Source of the DNA: JBNJEM01 sp051745935
Lineage (GTDB): Bacteria; Planctomycetota; Planctomycetia; Pirellulales; Pirellulaceae
Direction of reading: 5' to 3'
NCBI GenBank assembly: GCA_051745935.1
Contig: JBNJEM010000122.1
Coordinates: 1-14,690, forward strand
DNA length: 14,690 bases
The notes beneath the pieces were generated by a model. That model saw only the letters and a program-made list of their open reading frames with translations. It was not told the origin of the DNA and did not search any database. A program made the translations under genes and the position numbers. Below, one piece after another: positions 1 to 7,063 of this stretch (positions are counted from its first letter, which is position 1; every line of letters begins with the position of its first letter).

Positions 1-524
1 CCGATCGCAATCAATGGCTACAGAGTTCCCTGGCATATGGTTTGCTTCCACAACGCAGCTTGAGACGGGCCACCTAAGACGGGCCATATGACAAAGCTGC
101 AAGTCAGCAGCGACCGCCTGGTTTTTCCTCGATTCCGGTAGGTGATTTGATCTGACCTTGAAAAGGAAGTGAGACGGCGAAACAAACGGGATTTGACGCT
201 GAGACTGCAATCTTAGCGTCGCCCGCCGCCGTGAAGGCGCGGTGCAAAAAGTAACTGACACGGAAGCTGCTTCAGTGAGTTCCGGATGCTCGCGCGACCG
301 GACAAGCCGAAAGAAAGCGACGGAAAGAGCACAGAGAACGGTAAGACCTGAGAGCATATCTTGTGGAATGCTCAAGTGAGACGAAGATGGGAACGGATTC
401 ATGTCGTGTCTTCCTGGTGTCCCGTTTCGATGAACACCGAGTCATGGGTCAAAGGTGAAGGGAAGCGTGTTAATGTGCACTCGACGCTGATGGGGGTGAC
501 ATAGAGAAACATGGAGTCTGTTCA
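1..524. other. Gene-free leader region
   Basis: No reading frame here looks coding on either strand. The stretch from about 200 to 450 is rich in GAAAG and GGAA-type purine runs and short complementary segments, as structured RNA often is, but I cannot fold it into a known family. A 10-bp direct repeat (agacgggcca) occurs near 62-71 and 78-87. The promoter of the following PRC-barrel gene probably lies here, but I see no clear -35/-10 pair. Confidence 0.4.
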
Positions 525-1217
525 ATGTTGATTGCGTTTCAAGCTGCCATGCAAACCACTGTTGAGGGAGTCGATTGCACCATCGGCTCGCTACAAGACC
601 TGATTTTTGCTCGCGAATCCTGGCAGATACGGTATCTGGCGGTGGCCACCGGACAGTTTTTTGGTCGTCGGCGAGCTCTCTTTTCCCCCGAGGCGGTGCG
701 GCAAATAGACTGGTCACGGGGATCCATTTCCGTGGACGCGTCGCAGGAGCAGATCGTGACGATGCCCAGACTGGACGGCGAGTTGCCATCGCGTCACGAA
801 GAACGAGAATTGACGGGGCATTTCGGGTGGCCTCCGTATTGGGAAACCACGGTGCCGGTGGTGACCGAGGAACCACCGCGGCTTTGGGGGACCAAGGAGT
901 TGATCGGGTACGACGTGGACGCTCAAGATGGGGAGGTGGGGTACGTCGAGGATCTTATTTTCGATGATCACTCTTGGCGGATCCGCTACCTCGTGGTCGA
1001 CATCGGAAGCTGGCTCAGTGGCCGCCGCATCTTGGCCGCTCCCGACTGGGCCCACGAAATTGATTGGGACTCGCGCGATGTTCGCATGAATCTGACAAAA
1101 GGAGCGATCGAGGGTGGGCCCCCATTTGACCCCAACGCGCCGGTCAACCGGGAATACGAACATCAACTCCATGACTATTACGGCCGTCCAAAATACTGGG
1201 AAGCCACGGAACGGTGA
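525..1217 (+). CDS. Tandem PRC-barrel domain protein
   Basis: A 230-residue soluble protein with two PRC-barrel-type repeats. The second (about residues 105-190) is canonical: LIGYDVDAQDGEVGYVEDLIFDD, then WRIRYLVVDIGSWLSGRRIL, then an EIDW segment. The first (about residues 10-80) repeats the pattern in degenerate form (TIGSLQDLIFARESWQIRYLAVATG, later RQIDW). Both repeats are followed by a GRPKYW or GWPPYW motif. PRC barrels are small beta-barrels found in photosynthetic reaction centre H subunits, RimM and many stress-associated bacterial proteins. They mostly bind protein partners, and the exact role here is unknown. The ATG is supported by GGAG eight bases upstream, and an in-frame stop at 471 with no earlier start rules out a longer form. 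There is no signal peptide or membrane segment. The first repeat lacks the usual N-terminal LxGY motif, so the protein may have diverged or lost its original N-terminus. Confidence 0.88.
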   Translation: MLIAFQAAMQTTVEGVDCTIGSLQDLIFARESWQIRYLAVATGQFFGRRRALFSPEAVRQIDWSRGSISVDASQEQIVTMPRLDGELPSRHEERELTGHFGWPPYWETTVPVVTEEPPRLWGTKELIGYDVDAQDGEVGYVEDLIFDDHSWRIRYLVVDIGSWLSGRRILAAPDWAHEIDWDSRDVRMNLTKGAIEGGPPFDPNAPVNREYEHQLHDYYGRPKYWEATER

Positions 1218-1320
1218 TTCAGCCGTTTGAGACCGGGGGACAGCACACGTCACGCCTCCGCGCGCTCCGTGAGCCGAATTCGGGATTCAGGGATCGAACG
1301 GTGACGGTTTCGCGCAAGTT

Positions 1321-1425
1321 ATACCGGTCGCGGATGACTTTCTTCGCAGCGAGTCCGACCAACGGGAGGACGGCTTGCGTCGGGCAGCTTTCCACCCGGA
1401 AGAATCCAACCGCCTGAAATATAAT
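1321..1425 (+). repeat. Dispersed 105-bp repeat, copy A
   Basis: The block beginning ataccggtcgcggatgactt and ending cgcctgaaatataat recurs at 8973-9077 (same strand, 5 differences by eye) and, inverted, at 9795-9899 (about 12 differences). A distant inverted relative lies at 11281-11385. In this copy one frame stays open through the repeat and on to about 1569, ending in residues HIDELNNEATGG. I do not annotate a gene there, because the differences between copies A and B are mostly amino-acid changing. The surrounding 1218-1626 contains nothing else I can support. Confidence 0.8.
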
Positions 1426-1626
1426 CAGCAGGCGGTTCAAGCCGTCGAAAACGATTTGCTTGCGGGCGCTGCCGTGACGGTTTCTGAACGCCGCCTTGCG
1501 CTTCGGCGATTACCACTGGTCCTGAGAAAGCATATTGACGAGCTGAACAACGAAGCAACCGGTGGCTAGGCGACGACGAGGTCCGGTTAAGGCCGTTTGT
1601 CCTGGCACCATTCCTTCAATGTCCTT

Positions 1627-1818
1627 TCACTGCTCCCACAAACGGGTCTTATGTTTACCGTCGTCGTACGTCTCGCTGAGGCAATAATTGGTACCGCCGG
1701 TGAATTCGCCCGCACTTCCACCGTTTTGCTCGCCCGGGCTACTTCCCCTCTGGTTTCCTTCTTCGTCTACTTCTGAAGAGGGCCAAGTGTCCATTTCCTC
1801 TGGGGAGAGACGTCTCAT
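1627..1818 (-). CDS. Small acidic hypothetical protein
   Basis: A possible 63-residue protein beginning MRRLSPEEMDTW and rich in E, D, S and G, with no signal peptide, membrane segment or motif that I recognise. The start at 1818 is chosen because AAGGAG lies four bases upstream. The frame also holds an ATG at 1839, but it has no comparable site. It begins just 27 bases after the stop of the secreted protein on the same strand, so it could be the last gene of that operon. Low-complexity content and lack of family recognition keep confidence modest; it may be a chance frame. Confidence 0.35.
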   Translation of the reverse strand: MRRLSPEEMDTWPSSEVDEEGNQRGSSPGEQNGGSAGEFTGGTNYCLSETYDDGKHKTRLWEQ

Positions 1819-1845
1819 GGGGCTCCTTCGACAAACCATGGGACG

Positions 1846-3264
1846 TTACTTGACCCGGTCGTGAAGCACGTTCCCTTCAACATCTCGCCATTGCAACTTG
1901 CCATCCACCTCTCTTTGGGGTGCCAAGTGCTTGAGATAATACAGCGTCGGTTCCACGATATGTTGATTGTTCAAGAACGGCTCGGTGTACTGGATGGCGC
2001 CGTATTCGGCCTGGTCGATATGATGCTGTTGACCGACATGGTTATTCCAGTCCACGCCTTCGGTGAGAAAACCATGTGGGCCATGGTGATGTTTCGCCGC
2101 TGCTCGCAGGATCACCAAGCCGTCCAATTCGTAGTCTTTTGCACGCCGCGGTTCTGTTTTTCGCAGCTCCGCCGCCGCTTCAAAAAACGCCAGGGCTGCT
2201 TCGGCATTTTCCCACAGATAGGCCGTATCCCATGATGTCTCCATGTACAGCAGGCCTTTGGTGGCAACCCCGTTCCGATCTTCGTGCATTTTAAACTGAT
2301 CCAAGCCAGTCAGGCAGGTATCGCATGCAAACTCTCGGATGGAATCGTTTTCCAGCAGTTTTGATGCCGGCAGCAGTGTACGAAAGGCGACGCTGTACGC
2401 CACGTTTTCGTGTGGGTCATAGGTGTCATGATTGATGCTGCCAAAGATTCCACCGGCCTCCATGAACACAGACAGCTTCCCATCGATCGCTTCGCGGTAA
2501 TTGGCCAGTTTCCGGGCGGTCAACGCCGTCTGCAGTTGCACGATGAACAGACCGTCCGCGGATGTTTGCCAAAATGGATCGTCACCGCCGGTCGGGGATT
2601 TCCGATACACCTTACCGCTCGGCGTCGTTCGTCGCGGAAACCAGCCGTTTGGCACGGGCTCAACATGGCGATCGATCCATTCCGCACAGCGGACAGCGAC
2701 CTTCCGCATTCGAGCTGCCTTCTCATCCGACTCAATCACGTCTGCAAATGTCAGAAGTTGAAACGCGACCTTGGCCATGGAACCAGGACAGAACCATTCC
2801 GAACCATGGGTGTAATTCAAGCAGAATTTCCCTGTTGTCGTTATCCGATAGCCGCGAATGAAGCCGGTTTCTTCGTCAACGAATCCATCTTCCAGGACAT
2901 GATCCAGGATCTGCAACGCTTTGTTCTTCCACTCGGGACGATGCAGAAACTGGCCCATGCAGTATATTTCGTAAGCGCCTCCAACGGCGTTTGCAGCCCA
3001 ACCTGGCCCTTCCAGATGACCGAAGTCATGCCAGCCCATCACGTTGGCGTGCGGATCCACGAAACTAGAGATGGATGCCAGGTGGCCATGGCAGGTTCGG
3101 CGCAGCGTCTGATCAATCGTGAACCGAAGGGAATCCAGCGACGACTCCATGATCGTATAGTCCGGATTCTCCGGCACATAGAACGTGCGTTTCGTTTCCT
3201 CCGCCGTGGCCGCGGTCGCGACGACGATAATCGCCAAGATCAATAATAACCGTGTACTTCCCAT
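1846..3264 (-). CDS. Secreted alpha-helical protein, possible (alpha/alpha)6 toroid
   Basis: A 472-residue protein with a clear Sec signal peptide: MGSTR, a hydrophobic core LLLILAIIVVATAA, and likely cleavage near ATA-EE at about residue 22. The mature part is mostly helical, with repeated Trp/Gly/His-rich turns such as GWHDFGHLEGPGW (about 76-88), GSEWFCPGSMAKVAF, DDPFWQTSADGLF and METSWDTAYLWENAE. This pattern resembles six-hairpin glycosidase or epimerase toroids, but no specific family signature is visible, so an enzymatic role is inference. The ATG has GGAG seven bases upstream. The first 152 bp overlap, in another frame, the 3' end of the slipin gene, whose product loses similarity to its family at this junction. 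The two genes are probably co-transcribed and translationally close. Confidence 0.75.
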   Translation of the reverse strand: MGSTRLLLILAIIVVATAATAEETKRTFYVPENPDYTIMESSLDSLRFTIDQTLRRTCHGHLASISSFVDPHANVMGWHDFGHLEGPGWAANAVGGAYEIYCMGQFLHRPEWKNKALQILDHVLEDGFVDEETGFIRGYRITTTGKFCLNYTHGSEWFCPGSMAKVAFQLLTFADVIESDEKAARMRKVAVRCAEWIDRHVEPVPNGWFPRRTTPSGKVYRKSPTGGDDPFWQTSADGLFIVQLQTALTARKLANYREAIDGKLSVFMEAGGIFGSINHDTYDPHENVAYSVAFRTLLPASKLLENDSIREFACDTCLTGLDQFKMHEDRNGVATKGLLYMETSWDTAYLWENAEAALAFFEAAAELRKTEPRRAKDYELDGLVILRAAAKHHHGPHGFLTEGVDWNNHVGQQHHIDQAEYGAIQYTEPFLNNQHIVEPTLYYLKHLAPQREVDGKLQWRDVEGNVLHDRVK

Positions 3265-3970
3265 CGCATGGCTCCATCAGAGTGTTCCCGGATGCTTCGC
3301 CGAGTGCCTGCACCAGGCGAAGCTGCATCAGGTTCGGATTGCCCTCAACCATCTTGGCTGCGTTTGCCAGATGGCGGAGGGCCGCGGTTTCTCCTCTTGC
3401 CTTTTCGAGGGCTGCCAAGCCCTCCTTCTTCGCATTGACGACTTGGGCGAAGATCTCCTTCAACTTCCCAGGGAACATGATGTCCTTCAGGTTCACCGAA
3501 ATAAGCTTGAGCCCGAGGGCTGTGGCCTTGGGTTCAGTGGCTTCCATCAGTTTCTTCGACAACTCATTCCGTCCGCTCAACACCGTGTCGATATCGACTG
3601 CCCCGATGATTTCGCGAAGTGCAAGTTGCAGTTCAAGGTAAAGAGACTCCTGGAAGCTCATTACCTTGTTGATCGCGACGTTCGGATCGGTGATCTCAAA
3701 GTTGGCCGCAAGGCTGACTTTGAGCGTCACCCCATCGGAACTGAGTACTTCTTGGCCCGTGATCGAAACGAACCGCGGGCGGATGTCGAGCTTCGCAATG
3801 ATCGTGAAGAAGGGCATGTACCAATACTGCCCGGGAGCCAGGACGGACTTGAACTTACCTCTCCCGTATTTCAGCCCCTTCTCATACTCAAGTACGGTGA
3901 TGCGGCGCACCCCGATCTTGAGAAAGGCGACGACCGCGACGACGACGACGATGGGCAACCAGTATTGCAT
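3113..3970 (-). CDS. Slipin (SPFH/stomatin-like) membrane protein, odd C-terminus
   Basis: SPFH proteins form membrane-associated oligomers and scaffold membrane microdomains. Residues 2-17 are a hydrophobic anchor (YWLPIVVVVAVVAFLK). The band-7 domain follows: VLEYEKGLKYGRGKF, LAPGQYWYMPF, LDIRPRFVSITGQEVLSSDG and LREIIGAVDIDTVL. After it comes the coiled region with AKKEGLAALEKARGETAALR and MQLRLVQALGE. The match to slipins continues to SGNTL (residue 231). The last 54 residues (MEPCDGK onward, Arg/Gly/His-rich) do not resemble slipins and coincide with out-of-frame reading of the next gene's start and signal peptide. This looks like a deletion or rearrangement that removed the natural end. 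The start ATG has GGAGGT six bases upstream. The 231-residue core is intact, so the protein may still work. Confidence 0.85.
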   Translation of the reverse strand: MQYWLPIVVVVAVVAFLKIGVRRITVLEYEKGLKYGRGKFKSVLAPGQYWYMPFFTIIAKLDIRPRFVSITGQEVLSSDGVTLKVSLAANFEITDPNVAINKVMSFQESLYLELQLALREIIGAVDIDTVLSGRNELSKKLMEATEPKATALGLKLISVNLKDIMFPGKLKEIFAQVVNAKKEGLAALEKARGETAALRHLANAAKMVEGNPNLMQLRLVQALGEASGNTLMEPCDGKYTVIIDLGDYRRRDRGHGGGNETHVLCAGESGLYDHGVVAGFPSVHD

Positions 3971-4916
3971 CTCTCACCTCCAAGGTGTCCCATCCCAGGG
4001 GACCACAAGACGCCGGCGGAGGTCTTAACCTGCAAGGCCGAAGACTTGCTGCGTTTCCGCCGGTCCCCCGAGACAGAACGGTAGGGAGTCGAACCCTCGT
4101 GCTGGTGCACAACCAGTAGGGAGGGCTACACGCGGAACCGAAGCGGCGATGCCGCCGCGGCCGCTTCCGTCTCCCAAATTCAATGTACAGCCCGGACAAC
4201 GCCGGGCAAGTTCCTTTCTCTCCTGAATTCCAACGTCACCGATCACGGGGCGGCGACAAGTGATTGTCCATTGCAAATCTGCTCGACTTCGCCGCTCCCA
4301 CGCATCCGCTCGTTCGCCGACGCGTCGGGTGGCACGTTCCTGAGCGAGTCGACCTGGTGTCGTTCCGTCCTCGTGGCCGGCCGCCGCGCCGGGATTGATC
4401 AGGCCGGGTGGCGTGATTCCGTAACTTTTTAGCGAACTGAAGTACGGCTCTTCCAGGCAATGAGGGTTGGACAACGGCCCTGTAGAGCGCGCAGGCCGCC
4501 GTCCGCTGTCACGGATCCTTGCCGGTTCAACGCGCGGCCGAGCGGACTCTGGCCTTGCGGTTAAGCAGGGTACATCATAAGGGATTTGTGATCACGAAGC
4601 CAGGATTCTACTTCAGACGGCCAAAGTGTTACGTGATTTCTAATGACGGAAGACGTACCCGGTTCCAGATCGACGAACTGGTCGTTCCCTTGAGCGCTGG
4701 TGACGGGCCGGTCGTTGGCCCCGGCGTTGACCACCAGGCTTTCGCCGCGCGCAGCGCGGGGCTGGAGCGGCCCGCCGTCATCGATCAGCGATCGGAGTCG
4801 CGAATCCGTGGCCACCCAGCTGCCGCAACGGATCTTAACGAAGGGAAAGAAACACAGGAAACGCCGGCAAAATGGCCTTTTCGGCGAATGCCCCCAAGGT
4901 TTCACAAGTGGCAAGG
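3971..4916. other. Long spacer without a convincing gene
   Basis: Several frames stay open here on both strands, but none shows a recognisable domain or a good ribosome binding site. On the minus strand near 4080-4150 there is a T-arm-like GGGTTCGACTCCC and a nearby GTG-centred stem-loop. These resemble a worn tRNA, but no acceptor stem pairs. A minus-strand frame at 4561-4850 has fairly codon-like composition but no start signal. The segment just before 4917 lies downstream of the tRNA-Arg. Confidence 0.45.
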
Positions 4917-4990
4917 TACCCCGAGCAGGACTCGAACCTGCGGCCTTGGGATTAGAAATCCCATGCTCTATCCAGCTGAGCTATCGGGGC
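4917..4990 (-). tRNA. tRNA-Arg (anticodon TCT)
   Basis: On the minus strand the sequence folds as a full cloverleaf. The acceptor arm is GCCCCGA with TCGGGGT (one G-T at the first pair) and the D arm is GCTC...GAGC. The anticodon stem TGGGA/TCCCA encloses the loop TTTCTAA, giving anticodon TCT (arginine, AGA codons). The T arm is GCAGG TTCGAGT CCTGC. The discriminator base is A and the encoded end reads ACCT, so CCA is not complete in the gene and must be finished enzymatically. A near copy of the 5' half lies on the same strand at 6583-6621. Confidence 0.95.
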
Positions 4991-5045
4991 AAGTCCTTTT
5001 TTTTCAAGGGTTTGCGTCAACTTTCGGTTCTGCTGTCCTGGGGCC

Positions 5046-5075
5046 TTTATAGTCGGCTTACGGTAGTTATCCCAA
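5046..5075 (-). promoter_or_regulatory. Candidate sigma70-type promoter for tRNA-Arg
   Basis: On the minus strand TTGGGA (5070-5075) and TATAAA (5046-5051) are separated by 18 bases. This puts the transcription start about 50 bases before the tRNA-Arg 5' end. It is predicted by eye only. If real, the promoter lies inside the segment between the tRNA and its 5'-half copy. Confidence 0.35.
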
Positions 5076-5455
5076 GTAGATTAAGGTATGGTGACCATCG
5101 AACAATAAGCCGCAACTCTACTGGAAGTAATCCCAAGTCCCAGTCTACTGTAGGAAACCGGAATCGCAAACCCGATAAGCCACGGCCCGACTTCCGATCT
5201 GTCTCCTCACCAATCCGGCAAATGGGCGAAAACGATTGGTGGGAAGACGTACTATTTCGGCACCTGGAGCGACCTGTCACGTATGGGTTACTTTTGCTGA
5301 GCGATATAGAGATAGTACCAATCACTCATCCCTATCTCCTTCTGCAAGAAAAATTCAGCTCAACAATCGATCATCTACCCCGACACGTTACCCCTGTTCC
5401 AGACTGGATGGAACTTAGGACCGGAGTCGTAGGCCGATGTTTTTGCCCGGGCAGC

Positions 5456-5485
5456 AAAGGTCGCAGAGCAATCGCGACCTTTATT
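5456..5485. terminator. Hairpin, possible terminator after the two-gene operon
   Basis: A perfect 9-bp inverted repeat, aaaggtcgc (5456-5464) and gcgaccttt (5474-5482), with a 9-base loop. It lies about 130 bases beyond the stop of the RelE-like gene on the minus strand. The flanking T tract is short on both strands, so it would be a weak intrinsic terminator; it could also be another kind of inverted repeat. Confidence 0.35.
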
Positions 5486-5615
5486 GAATCCAGATTTTGG
5501 GATCGGAACAGACGGTTTCAGGCATGGCGAATGCAGATGTTTAAACTCAATCCGCCCGATCGAATCGGGAATTCCAGCGATGGTGGAGGAGCAATTCGGG
5601 TCCCTGCATGCAACG

Positions 5616-5930
5616 TCAGTCGAAGAGCGGGCGGTCTTCCTCGCCTGGCATCCGGTAGCGAGTGAGGCCGAAACGGGCGATCAAAAGCGTCTGTTCGTCG
5701 CTGCCGTACTTCACGTCTGCCATGAAGCGATATCGGTATGGCCAATCATCGATCATTGTCTCGAACATCATCGCCCCGATGGCCAAGTTGACTGGTGGTT
5801 TTCGAAGGTGTAAGGTTGGAGCTTCCGCCATTTGCTTGAGGCGGAATTTCAATTGCTCCATCACATGTGGAGGGATTGGGGTCGTGATGAAGCGGAAGGC
5901 GTCCGGGTCAATCCGTATTTTGTAGCTCAT
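5616..5930 (-). CDS. RelE/ParE-like protein, candidate toxin
   Basis: A 104-residue protein. A short N-terminal strand (YKIRIDP) is followed by a helical stretch (about 20-37, PPHVMEQLKFRLKQMAEA). The C-terminal half reads like the RelE-fold sheet: WPYRYRFMADVKY, then EQTLLIARFGLTRYR. RelE-family toxins cleave mRNA on the ribosome, while ParE types target gyrase; the sequence does not decide between them. The start ATG lies inside the last codons of the upstream gene (23-bp overlap, +1 frame), implying translational coupling as in many type II toxin-antitoxin operons. Here the larger 148-residue partner comes first. The assignment rests on size, fold pattern and gene order; a non-toxin RelE-like domain or an unrelated small protein is possible. 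Confidence 0.6.
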   Translation of the reverse strand: MSYKIRIDPDAFRFITTPIPPHVMEQLKFRLKQMAEAPTLHLRKPPVNLAIGAMMFETMIDDWPYRYRFMADVKYGSDEQTLLIARFGLTRYRMPGEEDRPLFD

Positions 5931-6354
5931 CGAAGAAGCAATCTAGATCCATGCCCTCGCCCCGGTCCAGGCGCGTGAACGACTCCCTCAACCCTTTAAC
6001 GTCGAGGCTGGCGCTGCGGATTTCCTCATAGTGCCGGCGTAGCTCATTCAGGCGGTCTACCTTGTACCCCTTCTTCTCAAATCTGTTGGCGATTGCCAGC
6101 CAAAACTTCGTGGTTTCCCGCCAGTTCGCAAACTGATTGGCGAAAGACTCTGCCTTCGACTCGTCGAATGGCTCCCAACCGTTTTCAACCTTTTCGACCC
6201 ACCAATCGTGGTGCCTCTTAAGGCTTGAATACAAAAGGACCCCGAGTTGAAGCATGTCCTGCAGCTCAAGACACTGCTGTGCCTCAAAATAATGCCGCAT
6301 GACAGGGTCATGGTGCTGTTCGTATTGGCGAGCGAGAAAGTCAAGCGTATTCAT
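5908..6354 (-). CDS. Hypothetical helical protein, candidate antitoxin partner
   Basis: A 148-residue soluble protein that I do not recognise. It is mostly charged amphipathic helix (MNTLDFLARQYEQHHDPVMRHYFEAQ, then WRETTKFWLAIANRFEKKGYKVDRLNELRRHYEEI) with aromatic residues such as HHDWWVEKVENGWEPF in the middle. The C-terminus is acidic (GEGMDLDCFFDELQNTD), as in many segments that bind a basic toxin. No helix-turn-helix, AbrB or ribbon-helix-helix DNA-binding pattern is visible, which is unusual for a RelE antitoxin. The ATG at 6354 has AGGTGG about seven bases upstream. It is followed by the RelE-like gene with a 23-bp overlap, so the two are almost certainly one operon. Confidence 0.65.
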   Translation of the reverse strand: MNTLDFLARQYEQHHDPVMRHYFEAQQCLELQDMLQLGVLLYSSLKRHHDWWVEKVENGWEPFDESKAESFANQFANWRETTKFWLAIANRFEKKGYKVDRLNELRRHYEEIRSASLDVKGLRESFTRLDRGEGMDLDCFFDELQNTD

Positions 6355-6402
6355 ATTTGCCCACCTATAAGGCCGACCTGAGTGTTCTCGGTGAACCTGA
6401 CT

Positions 6403-6431
6403 TTACTACTATCTTCTACATTGATCGTCAA
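6403..6431 (-). promoter_or_regulatory. Candidate promoter of the two-gene operon
   Basis: On the minus strand TTGACG (6426-6431) and TAGTAA (6403-6408) are 17 bases apart. The -35 matches five of six consensus bases and the -10 is weak. The start of transcription would fall some 40 bases before the ATG at 6354. A weak -10 would suit an autoregulated module, but this is inference. Confidence 0.3.
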
Positions 6432-6582
6432 TACAAGTATTCACGCAATAAGGCACGGTTGCAAGGACCGTTTTTTCCCTCAAATAGGGGAAAACAAGAG
6501 AAACGGTCAATCGTCGTAAAACCCCTTGTTTTGTAGGCTTTTCAGCGCTTTTCAGGCCTTCTCGAAACCCTCTGATTTCGGC

Positions 6583-6621
6583 TTGGAAATCCCATGCTCT
6601 ATCCGGCTGAGCTATCGCGGC
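6583..6621 (-). pseudogene. tRNA-Arg 5'-half remnant (possible attachment-site scar)
   Basis: Thirty-six of 39 positions match the 5' half of the tRNA-Arg gene (4952-4990) on the same strand: acceptor 5' strand, D arm and the anticodon-side stem. The 3' anticodon strand, T arm and acceptor 3' strand are absent, so it cannot fold. One change falls in the acceptor strand and another in what would be the anticodon loop. The match fades out just beyond the anticodon loop. The layout fits a recombination scar bounding 4952-6621. Confidence 0.75.
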
Positions 6622-7063
6622 CTTATGGTGCTTTGTTCCCGGAGGGCCCGCTTGTCTCATCCTCCACGCCATTGCTATATCGACTTTTTCCGTTTCCCGC
6701 AAGCTATGGAACCTCCCATTTGTCCCATTTCGGTCCCATCCCCTCGCACGAAGGCTATCCCGGCTTCGCCGCGAGACGCGGAGACCTTCATGGCCATGAA
6801 TCGCCTGGACCGGGACCAGTGCCCCCCAAACCCCAATGCCCTCACCTCGGCCAGGATCTCCCGAAAAAGCCTGGCCCAACCAGTGTACCTTACAGGCCAA
6901 GTTCGGCAGTCCGCTCTGGGGGCAACCACGGTTCCAAGGCCTCCCCCGGGCTGGCCCCGCCCGGCCTTTTGAACCCTCTGGCCTGAACGAGGACTCCGGG
7001 GCCTACTTTCACCATGCTCGAGGGCATCTGGTTGTTGCTTGTGCGCGGCTCGCATCGAAACCA
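6622..7063. other. Spacer without a supported gene
   Basis: A minus-strand frame over 6675-7064 encodes residues such as GWARLFREILAEVRALGFGGHW and stays open, but I see no ribosome binding site, recognisable domain or clear start. The DNA is rich in CCC/GGG runs. It may hold decayed sequence from beyond the tRNA-bounded segment. Confidence 0.35.

Larger units (their letters stand above)
4991..5615. other. Gene-free interior of the tRNA-bounded segment
   Basis: Apart from the candidate tRNA promoter and the 9-bp hairpin at 5456-5482, I see nothing functional. A plus-strand frame crosses this region, but it also reads through the tRNA gene and has no family resemblance, so I reject it as coding. 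The composition is slightly more AT-rich than the neighbouring protein genes. Confidence 0.45.

Noticed and set aside
1375..1569. Plus-strand 64-residue frame through and beyond repeat copy A
   Set aside because: It starts only with TTG inside the repeat and has no ribosome binding site. The repeat copies differ mostly by amino-acid changes, which argues against protein selection.
3185..4084. Plus-strand frame of 299 codons opposite the slipin gene
   Set aside because: It is the antisense shadow of a clearly conserved slipin coding sequence.
4075..4160. Possible second tRNA (GTG anticodon-like loop and T-arm-like segment) on the minus strand
   Set aside because: The T-arm-like and anticodon-like parts are present, but no 7-bp acceptor stem or proper D arm can be paired, so at most it is a worn remnant.
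4561..4914. Minus-strand frame of 117 codons just downstream of tRNA-Arg
   Set aside because: Part of it has gene-like codon usage, but there is no start signal or recognisable domain, and the N-terminal part abuts the tRNA end.
5300..5340. Short inverted repeat gagatag/ctatctc
   Set aside because: It has only seven pairs with a long loop and no T run, and is compatible with chance.
4700..5665. Plus-strand frame of 321 codons
   Set aside because: It reads straight through the tRNA-Arg gene on the opposite strand, is Arg/Pro-rich and shows no domain or ribosome binding site.
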